Notes: generated from the sequence alone by a model not told the origin. DNA of 48,791 nt from Acidimicrobiales bacterium (GCA_035316325.1 DATHJB010000147.1:1-48791); one strand, 5' to 3'; shown: positions 7,987-17,184, counted from the stretch's first letter. Made by a program: numbers and translations.

Positions 7987-8769
7987 ATGACGAGACGTCA
8001 GAGCGCCCGGCTGCGACGCTGGGCGCTCTACCTCGCCACGCTGGCGCTGCTGGCGTTCCTGGTCGCCCGGATCGACTGGGCCAAGGTCGGCGAGACGATG
8101 TTCGACCTGGACCTGGCGCGGGAGCAGTTCCCCGACATCGTCACCCAGGCGGCCCGCAACACCCTGATCTTCACGGTGTTCGGCTTCAGCGGCGGGCTGG
8201 TGATGGGGCTGCTGCTGGCGCTGATGCGGCTGTCGTCGCTGAAGCCCTACCGCTGGTTCGCCAGCGTCTACATCGAGATCTTCCGGGGCCTGCCGGCACT
8301 GCTGACGATCCTGTTCATCGGCTTCGGCATGCCGATCGCGCTCGACGTCCGCATCCCGTTCACCTACGGCGCCGGGAGCCTCGCGCTCGCCGTCGTCTCC
8401 GCGGCGTACATGGCGGAGACCATCCGGGCCGGCATCGAGGCGGTGCCCAAGGGGCAGATGGAGGCGGCGCGGTCGCTCGGCATGAGCCACACCCGGGCGA
8501 TGGTGTCGATCGTGATCCCCCAGGCGTTCCGCATCATCATCCCGCCGCTCACCAACGAGCTGGTGATGCTGCTGAAGGACACGGCGCTGCTGGCGGCCCT
8601 GGGCACCACGGAGGCCACCGAGGAGCTCACCAAGTTCGGCCGCGACGGCGTGAGCTCGAGCGCCAACACCACGCCACTGGTGGTGGCCGGGTTCCTCTAC
8701 CTGATGCTCACGATCCCGCTCACCCGGGTCGCCGCGTACCTGGAGCGGCGGGGGAGGCGGGCCCGATGA
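7987..8769 (+). CDS. Polar amino-acid ABC transporter permease (HisM/GlnP type)
   Basis: About 260 residues. An N-terminal membrane helix ([16 protein letters not shown]) is followed by the His/Glu/Gln-type permease core: [57 protein letters not shown] with the EAARSLGMS coupling loop, and [20 protein letters not shown]. This is the inner-membrane channel subunit, probably acting as a homodimer because only one permease gene is present. It starts 7 bp after the binding-protein stop and overlaps the ATPase start by 4 bp (ATGA at 8766-8769), so translational coupling is expected. Confidence 0.93.
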   Translation: MTRRQSARLRRWALYLATLALLAFLVARIDWAKVGETMFDLDLAREQFPDIVTQAARNTLIFTVFGFSGGLVMGLLLALMRLSSLKPYRWFASVYIEIFRGLPALLTILFIGFGMPIALDVRIPFTYGAGSLALAVVSAAYMAETIRAGIEAVPKGQMEAARSLGMSHTRAMVSIVIPQAFRIIIPPLTNELVMLLKDTALLAALGTTEATEELTKFGRDGVSSSANTTPLVVAGFLYLMLTIPLTRVAAYLERRGRRAR

Positions 8770-9587
8770 GCACGGACGACAGCACGGACGTCGGCACGGA
8801 CCTCAGTGTCGACGGTGTCGACGTCGGCGGCGACGTGGAGATCCAGCCGGGAGCGCCGGCCATCGAGATCCACGAGCTGCGCAAGAGCTTCGGCGACAAC
8901 GAGGTGCTGCGCGGCGTCGACCTCACCGTGCCGCTCGGCGAGGTGGTGTGCATCATCGGCGCCTCGGGGTCGGGCAAGTCGACGCTGCTGCGCTGCGTGA
9001 ACCGACTGGAGGAGCCGACGTCGGGTCGGGTGCTCATCGAGGGCGTCGACATCACCGACCCCGACGTCGACGTCGACGCGGTGCGCCGCCGCATCGGCAT
9101 GGTGTTCCAGCAGTTCAACCTGTTCCCGCACCTCACCGTGCTGCGCAACCTCACGATCGCCCAGCGCCGGGTGCTGCGCCGCCCCGCCGGCGAGGCCGAG
9201 GAGCTCGCCCGGGAGATGCTGGCCCGGGTCGGCCTGGCCGAGAAGCAGGACGCCTACCCGGCGCACCTCAGCGGCGGCCAGCAGCAGCGTGTGGCGATCG
9301 CCCGGTCGCTGTGCATGCAGCCCGACATGATGCTGTTCGACGAGGTCACCAGCGCCCTCGACCCCGAGCTGGTGGGCGAGGTGCTCGACGTGATGCGGTC
9401 GCTGGCCGAGGAGGGCATGACCATGCTGGTGGTCACCCACGAGATGGGGTTCGCCCGGCGGGTGTCGGACCGGGTGCTGTTCGTCGACCAGGGCGTGATC
9501 GCCGAGGAGGGCCCGCCCGACCAGGTGCTCGCGGAGCCCCGGGAGGCGAGGACCCGCGAGTTCCTGCGGCTGGTGCTGGAGCACTGA
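8766..9587 (+). CDS. Polar amino-acid ABC transporter ATP-binding protein (GlnQ/HisP type)
   Basis: About 273 residues. The first 35 are a variable acidic leader. The nucleotide-binding domain has Walker [15 protein letters not shown]-loop FQQFNLFPH, signature [16 protein letters not shown], Walker [14 protein letters not shown] and the H-loop [10 protein letters not shown]. Note that the usual DEPTSALD reads DEVTSALD here, a Pro-to-Val change that leaves the catalytic Glu intact. It powers import together with the two preceding genes. The ATGA overlap at 8766 couples it to the permease. It ends 10 bp before the convergent acyltransferase gene. Confidence 0.93.
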   Translation: MSTDDSTDVGTDLSVDGVDVGGDVEIQPGAPAIEIHELRKSFGDNEVLRGVDLTVPLGEVVCIIGASGSGKSTLLRCVNRLEEPTSGRVLIEGVDITDPDVDVDAVRRRIGMVFQQFNLFPHLTVLRNLTIAQRRVLRRPAGEAEELAREMLARVGLAEKQDAYPAHLSGGQQQRVAIARSLCMQPDMMLFDEVTSALDPELVGEVLDVMRSLAEEGMTMLVVTHEMGFARRVSDRVLFVDQGVIAEEGPPDQVLAEPREARTREFLRLVLEH

Positions 9588-9597
9588 CACCTCGGCT

Positions 9598-10830
9598 CTA
9601 GAGGACCGGGAGGCCGGCCAGGGCGAGGTGGACGAAGGCGGCCGACAGCACGGTCGCCAGGCCGGCGGCCGCGGGAGTGGCGAGCGTCCGGCGGGCGCTG
9701 GGGCGACGCTGGCGGGTGGGCGCAGGTGGGCGGGCCTCGATCCGGGCGAACAGGAGGAGCAGCGGGACGAGGATCAGCCCGAGCGCCGCGATCCACGCCG
9801 GGCGCCAGGCCCACCAGGTACCGGAGCCGGGGTCGTCCTGGGGGAACCAGCCGGTCGCCAGCAGGCCCACCACGCCGGCGGCCAGCGCCGTCATGTGCCA
9901 CAGGTAGGCGGTCATCACCATGCCGTTGGCGACGACGACCCGGCGCCACACCTGCGGACGCTCCAGCCAGCGCTCCAGGCGGGGCCGCAGGAGCGACAGC
10001 ACGCCGAAGTGGGCGACGGCCAGGGCGACCAGCGCCAGGCTGGGCGGGCTGGTGTTGGTGCGCTCACCGGGCACGCCCACCATCGACACCGGGTAGCCGC
10101 CCACCGCGGTGAGCAGCGCCAGCGCCCCCAGCCCGGCCGCGGTGAGGAGCGCCGACGTGCGACGGTCGAGGCGGGTCTCCCGCCACCAGAAGCCCAGCTC
10201 GTGGGCCAGCAGCCAGACCCAGGCGTACGACGTCCAGCCGACCCAGTCGTGACCCTGCAGCACGGCCACGTCGGCGGCGGCGACCAGGGCCAGCAGGACG
10301 GCGGCGCTGCGCAGGCCCCAGCGGCGGCGGGCGGCCAGCGACAGCGGCGTCACCGCCACCACCGGCACGTACACCGCCAGGAACCACAACGGCATCACGA
10401 TGAGGCGAGCTGCGGCGTGCAGGCTGTCGCTGTCGGCCCCGGCCGCCTGGGCGAGCGCCAGACCGACGGTCCACACCGCCACCAGCACCGCGGCGGGGCG
10501 GACGAGCCGGCGGAGTCGGCCCTGCAGCCAGTCGGCGTAGGACGTGCCGCGGCGCTGGCTGGAGGTCCAGCTGGCGGCGTTGGCGGCGCCGCCGGCCACG
10601 AACACCAGCGGCATCACCTGGAACACCCACGTCAGCCAGTGGCTCCAACCGACGACGCCGAGCAGGTTGCGGCCGTGGAGGCCATCGGCGTCCCAGGTGA
10701 CGGCGGCCAGCAGCCAGTGGCCCACGACCACCACGCCCACCGCGGCGACCCGCACGAAGTCGACCACCCGGTCGCGCTCCGGCGGCGTGGCGGCCGCGAG
10801 CGCGGCGGCATCGAGTGCTTGCGAGGACAT
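9598..10830 (-). CDS. Acyltransferase 3 family integral membrane protein
   Basis: About 410 residues with roughly ten hydrophobic segments. The start of the catalytic core, RDRVVDFVRVAAVGVVVVGHWL, carries the conserved Arg/Asp and His of the acyltransferase_3 family, followed by MPLVFVAGGAANAASW. Later helices include YVPVVAVTPLSLAA, LLAHELGFWW and VVVANGMVMTAYLWHMTALA, the last being the conserved terminal His helix. Members O-acylate surface glycans or lipids; the acceptor here is unknown. ATG 10830 follows GGGAG at about 7 nt. It is divergent from the STAS gene at 10960 and convergent with the ABC ATPase. Confidence 0.82.
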   Translation of the reverse strand: MSSQALDAAALAAATPPERDRVVDFVRVAAVGVVVVGHWLLAAVTWDADGLHGRNLLGVVGWSHWLTWVFQVMPLVFVAGGAANAASWTSSQRRGTSYADWLQGRLRRLVRPAAVLVAVWTVGLALAQAAGADSDSLHAAARLIVMPLWFLAVYVPVVAVTPLSLAARRRWGLRSAAVLLALVAAADVAVLQGHDWVGWTSYAWVWLLAHELGFWWRETRLDRRTSALLTAAGLGALALLTAVGGYPVSMVGVPGERTNTSPPSLALVALAVAHFGVLSLLRPRLERWLERPQVWRRVVVANGMVMTAYLWHMTALAAGVVGLLATGWFPQDDPGSGTWWAWRPAWIAALGLILVPLLLLFARIEARPPAPTRQRRPSARRTLATPAAAGLATVLSAAFVHLALAGLPVL

Positions 10831-10959
10831 CAGGTGGCTCCCAGCGGTCGAACGATCGGAGGTGATCGCTGGGCCCAGAGTGCGGGAGCCGGAGCCCCCG
10901 GGGCACCGGGATCGTCCCCCACGCAGAGCTGGGGCGCCCCGGTTAAGGTCCACTGAGCC

Positions 10960-11319
10960 ATGCGTCCGGAAGGTGACCCCGACCACCACGACCTCGACGC
11001 CGCGCGCCCCACCGTGCTCCGGGTGACGAGCCGTCGCACCGGCCCCCGGGTGGTGGTCACGCTGGTCGGCGAGCTCGACATGGCCGGCACCGCCGCGGTG
11101 GTCGACGAGGTGCGTCACCACCTGGCGGGCGCGGTCGAGGTGCTCGAGATCGACGGCGCGGGCCTCGACTTCGTCGACTCCATGGGCCTCCGAGCCCTGC
11201 TGTCGCTGCAGACCGAGGCGGGCGCCGCCGACGTCCGGTTCGGCGTGGCGGCCTCGCCCCACCTGACCCGCCTGCTGCGGCTCACCGGTCTGGGCGACGT
11301 GCTGACCCTCGTCGGCTAG
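10960..11319 (+). CDS. STAS domain protein, anti-sigma factor antagonist type
   Basis: About 119 residues, a single STAS domain. VVVTLVGELDMAGTAAV is the first strand and loop. IDGAGLDFVDSMGLRALL holds the phosphorylatable Ser (residue 74) in the D-S-x-G context of SpoIIAA/RsbV proteins. Family members bind and sequester an anti-sigma kinase when unphosphorylated. No anti-sigma factor or sigma factor lies nearby, so the partner is elsewhere. ATG 10960 has no clear Shine-Dalgarno, but TAAGGT (10944-10949) lies 10 nt upstream and could be a -10 for a near-leaderless mRNA. The 129-bp gap to the divergent acyltransferase holds this promoter and nothing else I can name. Confidence 0.88.
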   Translation: MRPEGDPDHHDLDAARPTVLRVTSRRTGPRVVVTLVGELDMAGTAAVVDEVRHHLAGAVEVLEIDGAGLDFVDSMGLRALLSLQTEAGAADVRFGVAASPHLTRLLRLTGLGDVLTLVG

Positions 11320-11383
11320 TCATCCGGGGTAGCTGCTCGCCCCGAACCTCCCCCGACGAACCACGCACGGGGAGCCGACGGAG

Positions 11384-12778
11384 ATGTGGAGCAGGCGAGG
11401 CAAGCAGGAGAACGCAGCGGGCGACGAGCACGTACCGGCGTCGGCGTCCGAGGGGTCCAAGGGGCGGCTGGCCCGGCTCGGCGTCGGGCGGCGGGCGTCG
11501 GCGGTGCTGCTGGCGGTGGCCGCGGCGCTGGCCGGCAGCATCACCACGAGTCGCACCGGGATGCTCGGCGGCTCGTCCGGCTCGGCGGACGACGCGGCCG
11601 ACACGTCGGAGCTGGGCGGCTCCCTCCCGTTCCAGGAGGACGACATCGCCGAGATGGAGCTGGAGCTCGCCGCCTTCGAGGACGACGAGCTGCTCGAGGA
11701 CGTCCCCGTCAGCGACGAGGAGGTGTCCGACGAGGTCGAAGAGGTGTTGGGGAGCGCCGGGGTGGTCGAGGAGCTGGGGGAGAGCGGCATCCCCGAGGTG
11801 GCCATCGAGGCCTACAACGACGGCGCCGACGTCCAGGCCGACGGCGATCCGCAGTGCGGCCTGCGCTGGAGCTTGCTGGCGGCCATCGGCCGGGTCGAGT
11901 CGAACCACGGTCGCTTCGGCGGCGCCCAGCTCCGGGAGGACGGCTACGGCACCAGGCCCATCCTGGGCATCCCGCTCGACGGGCGGCCCAACGTTGCGCT
12001 CATCCGGGACACCGACGGCGGCGAGCTCGACGGCGACACCACCTACGACCGGGCGGTGGGCCCGATGCAGTTCATCCCGTCGACGTGGCGGTCGGTGGGC
12101 CAGGACGCCAACGACGACGGCCGCGCCGACCCGAACAACATCTTCGACGCCGCCCAGGGCGCCGGGGCCTACCTGTGCGCCGGCAGCGCCGACCTCGACA
12201 GCACCATGGGCCGGGCGTCGGCCGTGCGGCGTTACAACAACGCCGACGAGTACGTGCGGGTGGTGCTGAGCCTGGCGCAGATGTACGAGACGGGCAGGAT
12301 CGAGCCGCTGCCCGACCTGCCGGTGCCGCCCCCGGCCCGCACCCCGTCGTCGCCCCGGCCCCCGGCTCCGGCTCCGACCACGCCGCCGACGGCCCCGGCT
12401 CCGGCCCCGGCTCCGGCCCCGACGACCACCACGATGGTGCCGCCGACGACCACCTCGACCACCGTGCCGGTCGAGCCGGACACCACCACGACCGTGCCCG
12501 ACGAGCCCACCCCCACCACCACGGTCCCGCCCGCCCCGGAGCTGCCCGAGGACCCGCCGGCCGCCGTCGGCTGGGCACCCGCCATGCGGGAGGTCGTCGT
12601 CGACATCCTCACCGGCGAGGCGTGCCCCGACGAGGAGGCGGTCGCCGACGGTCAGGATGACGTCGTCGCTGCCGACCAGGGCACCGACTCCGTGTCGGCC
12701 GACGCGGCGACCACCCCCGAGGAGATCGCCTGCGAGCCGGAGTCGCCCGCCGCCGCCGGTTCGGGCCCGACGGACTGA
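11384..12778 (+). CDS. Secreted lytic murein transglycosylase (SLT/MltB-like) with Pro/Thr-rich tail
   Basis: About 464 residues. An N-terminal cytoplasmic stretch precedes a hydrophobic export segment (ASAVLLAVAAALAGSI, about 40-56). Next comes an acidic region with FEDDELLEDVPVSDEEVS. The catalytic domain contains CGLRWSLLAAIGRVESNHG with the catalytic Glu, then AVGPMQFIPSTWRSVGQDAN and AAQGAGAYLCAGS, and ends near YNNADEYVRVVLSLAQMY. Its fold class is that of actinobacterial soluble lytic transglycosylases that cleave glycan strands. Roughly residues 310-390 are Pro/Ala/Thr low complexity, probably a wall-spanning linker, and a short acidic Cys-containing end follows. It is convergent with the DJ-1 gene across a strong hairpin. 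Confidence 0.86.
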   Translation: MWSRRGKQENAAGDEHVPASASEGSKGRLARLGVGRRASAVLLAVAAALAGSITTSRTGMLGGSSGSADDAADTSELGGSLPFQEDDIAEMELELAAFEDDELLEDVPVSDEEVSDEVEEVLGSAGVVEELGESGIPEVAIEAYNDGADVQADGDPQCGLRWSLLAAIGRVESNHGRFGGAQLREDGYGTRPILGIPLDGRPNVALIRDTDGGELDGDTTYDRAVGPMQFIPSTWRSVGQDANDDGRADPNNIFDAAQGAGAYLCAGSADLDSTMGRASAVRRYNNADEYVRVVLSLAQMYETGRIEPLPDLPVPPPARTPSSPRPPAPAPTTPPTAPAPAPAPAPTTTTMVPPTTTSTTVPVEPDTTTTVPDEPTPTTTVPPAPELPEDPPAAVGWAPAMREVVVDILTGEACPDEEAVADGQDDVVAADQGTDSVSADAATTPEEIACEPESPAAAGSGPTD

Positions 12779-12786
12779 CCGCAGCA

Positions 12787-12835
12787 GTCGGTGCGGCGCC
12801 CGGTGACCGAAGCGGTCGCCCGGCGTCGCACCGAC
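12787..12835. terminator. Long hairpin between convergent genes, probable bidirectional terminator
   Basis: GTCGGTGCG (12787-12795) pairs perfectly with CGCACCGAC (12827-12835). The interior adds a GACCG-AAG-CGGTC stem-loop flanked by CCGG/CCGG. There is no U-run on either strand, so it would be a GC-type terminator or mRNA-end stabiliser for the transglycosylase (ending 12778) and the DJ-1 gene (ending 12863). Confidence 0.5.
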
Positions 12836-12862
12836 GTCGATCGTCCCGGCGGGGACCGGCTG

Positions 12863-13516
12863 CTACCGGGCCATCACCTCGGCTTCCTCTGCCCTCATGA
12901 TCTCGGCGACCAGGTCGTAGATCGGGGCGGGGGCCTTGGACGGGGCGCCGGCGTCGAACGGGGGCTGGGGGTCGTACTCGATGCCGAGCTGGATCGCCTG
13001 GGCCACCTCCGGGCCGGCCATCTCGCCGACCAGCGTGAGCGCCAGGTCGATGCCGGCGGACACGCCCGCTCCGGTCACGACCTTGCCCTGGATCACCACC
13101 CGCTGCTCCACGGGGTTGGCGCCGAAGCGACGCAGGTGGTCGTAGGCGCACCAGTGGGTGGTGGCGTCGAGCCCCTCCAACACACCGGCGGCGCCCAGCA
13201 GCAGCGCCCCGGTGCACACCGAGGTCGTCCAGGTGGTGTGGGGGTGCGCCGCCCGGACCCACTCGACGACCGGGTTGCCGTCCACCGCCAGCTTGCGGGT
13301 GATGGTGCCCCCGGGCACGAGCAGCACGTCGGGGCGGGGCACGTCGGCGAAGCTGTGCTCGATGTCGAGGTGGAGCAGGCCGTTGTCGTCGCCGAGGCGG
13401 CCGGTCTCGGCCGTGCACAGCACCACCTCGGCGCCCGGGAGGTTGGTGAAGACCTGGTAGGGGCCGATGGCGTCGAGCGCCGTGAACTCGGGGTAGAGGC
13501 CGATCGCGATCTGCAT
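12863..13516 (-). CDS. DJ-1/PfpI family protein, isonitrile-hydratase-like
   Basis: About 217 residues. Motifs: TALDAIGPYQVF with an Asp near residue 15, RPDVLLVPGG, and the nucleophile elbow TTSVCTGALLLGAAG with Cys101, followed by GLDATTHWCAYDHL. The Cys101/Asp pair matches the arrangement in isonitrile hydratase InhA, but many uncharacterised DJ-1 proteins share it, so the reaction is unproven. ATG 13516 follows AGGAAGGA. The gene lies 29 bp downstream of the GlxA-type regulator in the same direction, so the two are probably co-transcribed, and the regulator may respond to the same metabolite. Confidence 0.85.
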   Translation of the reverse strand: MQIAIGLYPEFTALDAIGPYQVFTNLPGAEVVLCTAETGRLGDDNGLLHLDIEHSFADVPRPDVLLVPGGTITRKLAVDGNPVVEWVRAAHPHTTWTTSVCTGALLLGAAGVLEGLDATTHWCAYDHLRRFGANPVEQRVVIQGKVVTGAGVSAGIDLALTLVGEMAGPEVAQAIQLGIEYDPQPPFDAGAPSKAPAPIYDLVAEIMRAEEAEVMAR

Positions 13517-13545
13517 CACGGTGTCCTTCCTGGTTGCGAGGTCCC

Positions 13546-14526
13546 TCACGCGCTCGAGCGCGCGAAGTGCTGGCGGTAGCGGTCCGGGGTGGTGGCGACC
13601 CGGCGACGGAACGCCCGGTAGAGGGTCTCGGCGCGGCGGAAGCCGACGGCCTTGGCGACGGTCTCCACCGTGAGGTCGCTGCCCTCCAGCAGCCGGCGGG
13701 CCGCCTCGACCCGCAGCTCCTCCACGTAGGCGGCGGGTGTGGTGCCGGTCTCGGCGACGAACGTGCGGGCGAAGCTGCGGCTGCTCATCCCCGCCCGCCC
13801 GGCCAGGGTGTCGACGCTGAGGTCCTCGGCCAGGTGGTCGGGCAGCCAGCGCTGGACGCCCTCGATGGCAGGGGTGCGGGCGGGCTGGGTGCGGAGCTGG
13901 GCGCTGAACTGGGCCTGCCCGCCGGGCCGCCGCACGAACACCACCAGCCAGCCGGCGATGGCGTGGGCGATCTCGGCGCCGCTGTCGTCCTCCACCAGGG
14001 CGAGGAACAGGTCGATGCCGGCGGTGACGCCCGCCGACGTCCAGCGGTCGCGGTCGTGCACGTAGATGCGGTCGGGCAGCACGTCGACGGCCTCCGACGT
14101 CCGCCGCAGCTCGTCGCAGTAGGCCCAGTGGGTGGTGGCGGTGAAGCCGTCGAGCAGGCCGGCGGCGGCGAGGAGGATGGCGCCCGTGCAGACGGCGGTG
14201 GTGCGACGGGCGCGGCCGGCGATCAGCCGCAGGTCGTCGAGCAGCGCCTCGTCGCGGACCAGGCCCCGGGCGCCGACCCCGCCGACGACGACCAGCGTGT
14301 CGACGGCCCGGTCGCCGGCGGCGAGGGCGTGCACCGACGTGTCGGCCGACACCAGCAGCCCGCTCTCGGCCCGCACCGGCCGCCCGCCGGGCGTGGCGAC
14401 GACGGCCTCGTAGGGCGGGTCGGCGCCGAGCAGCGTGGCGGCGCGCACCACGTCGAGCGGGCCGGCCAGGTCCAGCAGCTGGAACTCGTCCATGGCGACG
14501 AACACGACGGTGCGCACGCACACCAT
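13546..14526 (-). CDS. GlxA-type transcriptional regulator (DJ-1/PfpI sensor + AraC DNA-binding domain)
   Basis: About 326 residues. Residues 5-190 form a DJ-1/PfpI domain: VVFVAMDEFQLLDLAGPLDV, VDTLVVVGGVGARG, and AVCTGAILLAAAGLLDG with Cys113. The C-terminal 100 residues form an AraC pair of helix-turn-helices: LSVDTLAGRAGMSSRSFARTF and LTVETVAKAVGFRRAETLYRAF. Such proteins sense small molecules through the DJ-1 fold and control adjacent genes. ATG 14526 was chosen; the frame stays open further upstream without a good start. It precedes a paralogous DJ-1 protein in the same operon, which suggests a duplicated sensor/enzyme pair. The divergent neighbour is absent because the VOC gene upstream runs in the same direction. 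Confidence 0.88.
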   Translation of the reverse strand: MVCVRTVVFVAMDEFQLLDLAGPLDVVRAATLLGADPPYEAVVATPGGRPVRAESGLLVSADTSVHALAAGDRAVDTLVVVGGVGARGLVRDEALLDDLRLIAGRARRTTAVCTGAILLAAAGLLDGFTATTHWAYCDELRRTSEAVDVLPDRIYVHDRDRWTSAGVTAGIDLFLALVEDDSGAEIAHAIAGWLVVFVRRPGGQAQFSAQLRTQPARTPAIEGVQRWLPDHLAEDLSVDTLAGRAGMSSRSFARTFVAETGTTPAAYVEELRVEAARRLLEGSDLTVETVAKAVGFRRAETLYRAFRRRVATTPDRYRQHFARSSA

Positions 14527-14587
14527 CGTGCTCGTCGAATCGCTTGGCGGCAATGTCAAGGTTCTGACGATTCCCGCCAACCTTTGG

Positions 14588-15049
14588 TCAGCCGCCGCCC
14601 ATCGTCTCGGCGGCCCGCCGCTCCATCTCCTCGGGCGACACGTCCTCGATGTGCGACGCGACGCTCCAGTTGTGGCCGAACGGGTCCTGGACGACGCCCA
14701 GGCGGTCGCCGTAGAACTGGTCCTCGGCCGGCGCGACGACGGTGGCGCCGGCATCGACGGCCTTGGCCACGACGGCGTCGACGTCCTCGACGTAGATGCT
14801 GATCGTCACCGGCGAGCCGCCGATCTTCTGCGGGCCGACCTGGCCCATCTCGGGGAACTCGTCGGCCAGCATGACCAGTGAGTCGCCCAGCTCCAGCTCG
14901 GCGTGCCCGAGGCGGCCGTCGGGGCCGGGCATGCGGCCTCGCTCGGTGAAGCCGAACACCGACGTGTAGAAGTCGATGGCGGCGGCGCCACCGTCGACCC
15001 GCAGGTAAGGGCTGACCCGGGGATAGTTGTCGGGAATGGGTTGGACCAT
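14588..15049 (-). CDS. VOC family (glyoxalase / PhnB-like) protein
   Basis: About 153 residues, a single two-module VOC domain. Landmarks: PRVSPYLRVDGGAAAIDFYT, FGFTERGRMPGPDGRLGHAE, DSLVMLADEFPEMG and the C-terminal YGDRLGVVQDPFGHNWSVAS. The last segment is typical of PhnB/glyoxalase-like proteins whose exact reaction is rarely known. Metal ligands cannot be assigned with certainty. ATG 15049 has GGAG 8 nt upstream. It is the downstream partner, at 70 bp, of the F420-type oxidoreductase that ends at 15120, and could be co-transcribed with it. Confidence 0.85.
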   Translation of the reverse strand: MVQPIPDNYPRVSPYLRVDGGAAAIDFYTSVFGFTERGRMPGPDGRLGHAELELGDSLVMLADEFPEMGQVGPQKIGGSPVTISIYVEDVDAVVAKAVDAGATVVAPAEDQFYGDRLGVVQDPFGHNWSVASHIEDVSPEEMERRAAETMGGG

Positions 15050-15119
15050 TGGAAGGCTCCGATCGTCAGGGGCGATGTGACGCTTCCCGTGGTCGGGAGC
15101 GCCCAACCGGGGCCCTGGT

Positions 15120-16088
15120 CTACCGGAAGGCGGGGATGACCTGCTCGGCGAACAGGGTCAGCGTCTCGGTGCCGGGGTAGTCGCGGTGCCAGGGGATGAA
15201 GCTGGTGGCGCCCAGGTCGACGTACCGGCCGATCTTCTCGACCACCTGCTCGGGCGTGCCCACCAGGTTGCCGGCCTGCCAGGTGTCGAACGGCTCGCCG
15301 AACGTCGACCCGCCGACCGCCCTCAGCTCCTCCTCGGTCTCCCGGACGAACACCTCGGGCGACCAGGTCTTCTCGATGTCGTCGTAGTCGCGACCGACGT
15401 CGTCGCAGTGGCGCTGCAGCACCTCGGCCTTGTGGGTGAACTCCTCGGGGTTGCCGCCGAAGTTCGACCGGTCGGCCAGCCGGGCCACCACCCGGAGCGT
15501 GAGCTGCTCGCCGCTGCCGCCGATGAGGATGGGCGGGTGCGGGTCCTGCAGGGGCTTCGGGTCGCACTGGGCGCCGTCGAGCGTGAAGAACCGCCCCTCG
15601 TAGCTGGTGTCGGCCTCGGTCCACATCGACTTCACGATCTCGACCGTCTCCCGCAGCACCCGGATGCGGTCCTTGGCGGGCATGAACTCGTAGCCGTAGC
15701 CCTGGTACTCGTGGTCGTACCAGCCGGCGCCGATGCCCCAGTCGAGCCGGCCGCCGCTGATCACGTCGATGTTCGACGTGATCTTCGCCAGCAGGCCCGG
15801 GTTCCGGTAGGTGGCGCAGCCGACCATCTGGCCGAGCCGCACCCTGGTGGTCTGCTGGCTGAGCGCGGCCAGCGTGGTCCAGCACTCGAACACCGCCTCG
15901 TGGACCGGGCGGGGGACGTTGTGGAAGTGGTCGTACACCCAGATCGAGTCGTAGCCGAGGGCCTCGGCCAGCTTGGCGATCTCGACGGTCTTGGCCCACT
16001 GGGCCTCGGCGCCGTCGATGCCGATCAACTCGGTCTTCCAACCTTGGGGCACGAACGCCCCGAACGTGATGGGTCGTGCAGCAGTCAT
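15120..16088 (-). CDS. F420-dependent luciferase-like (LLM class) oxidoreductase
   Basis: About 322 residues, full LLM TIM barrel. Landmarks: ITFGAFVPQGWKTELIG, GYDSIWVYDHFHNVPRP, VRLGQMVGCATYRNPGLLAK, GGRLDWGIGAGWYDHEYQGY and PPILIGGSGEQLTLRVVARL. It is clearly related to the second half of the fusion at 1336-2808, including the GGSGE segment and the WxxHE-type loop. F420 rather than FMN use is inferred from subfamily resemblance. The substrate is unknown. TAGCGT at 16102-16097 (minus strand) lies 8 nt before ATG 16088 and could be a -10 of a near-leaderless transcript. Confidence 0.88.
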   Translation of the reverse strand: MTAARPITFGAFVPQGWKTELIGIDGAEAQWAKTVEIAKLAEALGYDSIWVYDHFHNVPRPVHEAVFECWTTLAALSQQTTRVRLGQMVGCATYRNPGLLAKITSNIDVISGGRLDWGIGAGWYDHEYQGYGYEFMPAKDRIRVLRETVEIVKSMWTEADTSYEGRFFTLDGAQCDPKPLQDPHPPILIGGSGEQLTLRVVARLADRSNFGGNPEEFTHKAEVLQRHCDDVGRDYDDIEKTWSPEVFVRETEEELRAVGGSTFGEPFDTWQAGNLVGTPEQVVEKIGRYVDLGATSFIPWHRDYPGTETLTLFAEQVIPAFR

Positions 16089-16136
16089 CGTCGGCGACGC
16101 TACCGAGCCCCTATGACACTTAAGGCGTAAGGCTGG

Positions 16137-17153
16137 TCAGTCTTCCTTGCGGGCCCGGCTGGGGGCGACGCGGTCGGGCTCGTTGGGCATCTTCGGGTAC
16201 ACCGGCGGCCAGGGGGCGTCCTGCAGGCCGTTGGCCATGTCGCGCTCGGACATCTCCAGCAGCGGCTCGATCGACTGCGGCTTCTCGCCGATCGTCTCCC
16301 AAGGGTCGCCCGAGGCGGCGACGCGGGCGGGGACGGTGCCGAGCCGCAGCTCCTTCGGGTCGACCAGGTCGAGCTCCTCCCAGGCGAGCGGCGTCGACAC
16401 CTGGGCGTTGGCCTTCGACCGCACCGACCACGCCCCGAACACCGTCTTGTGGGGGGCGTTCTGGTTGTAGTCGACGAAGATGCGGGCGCCCCGCTCCTCC
16501 TTCCACCAGGCGGCGGTGAGCAGGTCGGGGCGGCGGCGCTCCAGCTCGCGGGCGACCGCGACGGCGGCCGCGCGCACCTGGTAGGCGTCCCAGCGGGGCT
16601 GCAGGCGGACGTACACGTGCAGGCCCCGGTTGCCGGTGGTCTTGGGGTGCGACTCGATGCCCAGCTCGTCGAGCAGCTCCTTCAGCACGTGGGCCGCCCT
16701 GACCGCCTCCGGGAAGCCGACGCCGGGCTGGGGGTCGAGGTCGAGGCGCAGCTCGTCGTTGTGCGCGTCGTCGGCGGCGGTGAAGGGCCACACGTGGAAG
16801 CCCAGGCAGCCGAGGTTGACGGCCCACAGGACGTGGGCGACGTCGGCGGCGACCATGGCGTTCGACGGCGTGCCGTTCACCGTCTGGACGAGGGTGGTCT
16901 GCAGCCAGTCGGGGGCGTTCTGGGGCACCCGCTTCTGGAAGAAGTTCGGCCCGCCGGCGCCGTTCGGGAAGCGCTGCATCAGCACCGGCCGGCCGCCCAT
17001 GGCCCGCATCAGCGGCTCCTCGACGGCCACGTAGTAGTGGGCGAGGTCGAGCTTGGTCTCGCCGGTGGCGCTGAAGAACACCTTGTCGGGACTGGTGATC
17101 TTCACCTCACGGCCGGCGGCCTCCACCATGACGCCTGCGGACTTGGCTCCCAT
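16137..17153 (-). CDS. Stand-alone LigD-type polymerase/primase domain (NHEJ Pol)
   Basis: About 338 residues. Motifs of the archaeo-eukaryotic-primase-like LigD Pol domain are present: ITSPDKVFF near the start, RPVLMQRFPNGAGGPNFFQK, the metal-binding pair in ELRLDLDPQPG, the HPKTTGNRGLHVYVRL nucleotide-binding loop and IFVDYNQNAPHKT with the third Asp. Neither a ligase nor a nuclease domain is attached, and no Ku gene is in the window. Proteins of this kind add ribo- or deoxynucleotides in end-joining or excision repair. ATG 17153 is used; a GTG at 17162 would add three residues. The WYL regulator ends 31 bp upstream on the same strand. Confidence 0.9.
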   Translation of the reverse strand: MGAKSAGVMVEAAGREVKITSPDKVFFSATGETKLDLAHYYVAVEEPLMRAMGGRPVLMQRFPNGAGGPNFFQKRVPQNAPDWLQTTLVQTVNGTPSNAMVAADVAHVLWAVNLGCLGFHVWPFTAADDAHNDELRLDLDPQPGVGFPEAVRAAHVLKELLDELGIESHPKTTGNRGLHVYVRLQPRWDAYQVRAAAVAVARELERRRPDLLTAAWWKEERGARIFVDYNQNAPHKTVFGAWSVRSKANAQVSTPLAWEELDLVDPKELRLGTVPARVAASGDPWETIGEKPQSIEPLLEMSERDMANGLQDAPWPPVYPKMPNEPDRVAPSRARKED

Positions 17154-17184
17154 GGCTGGCACCGTACCCGGCGTTCGTCACCCC

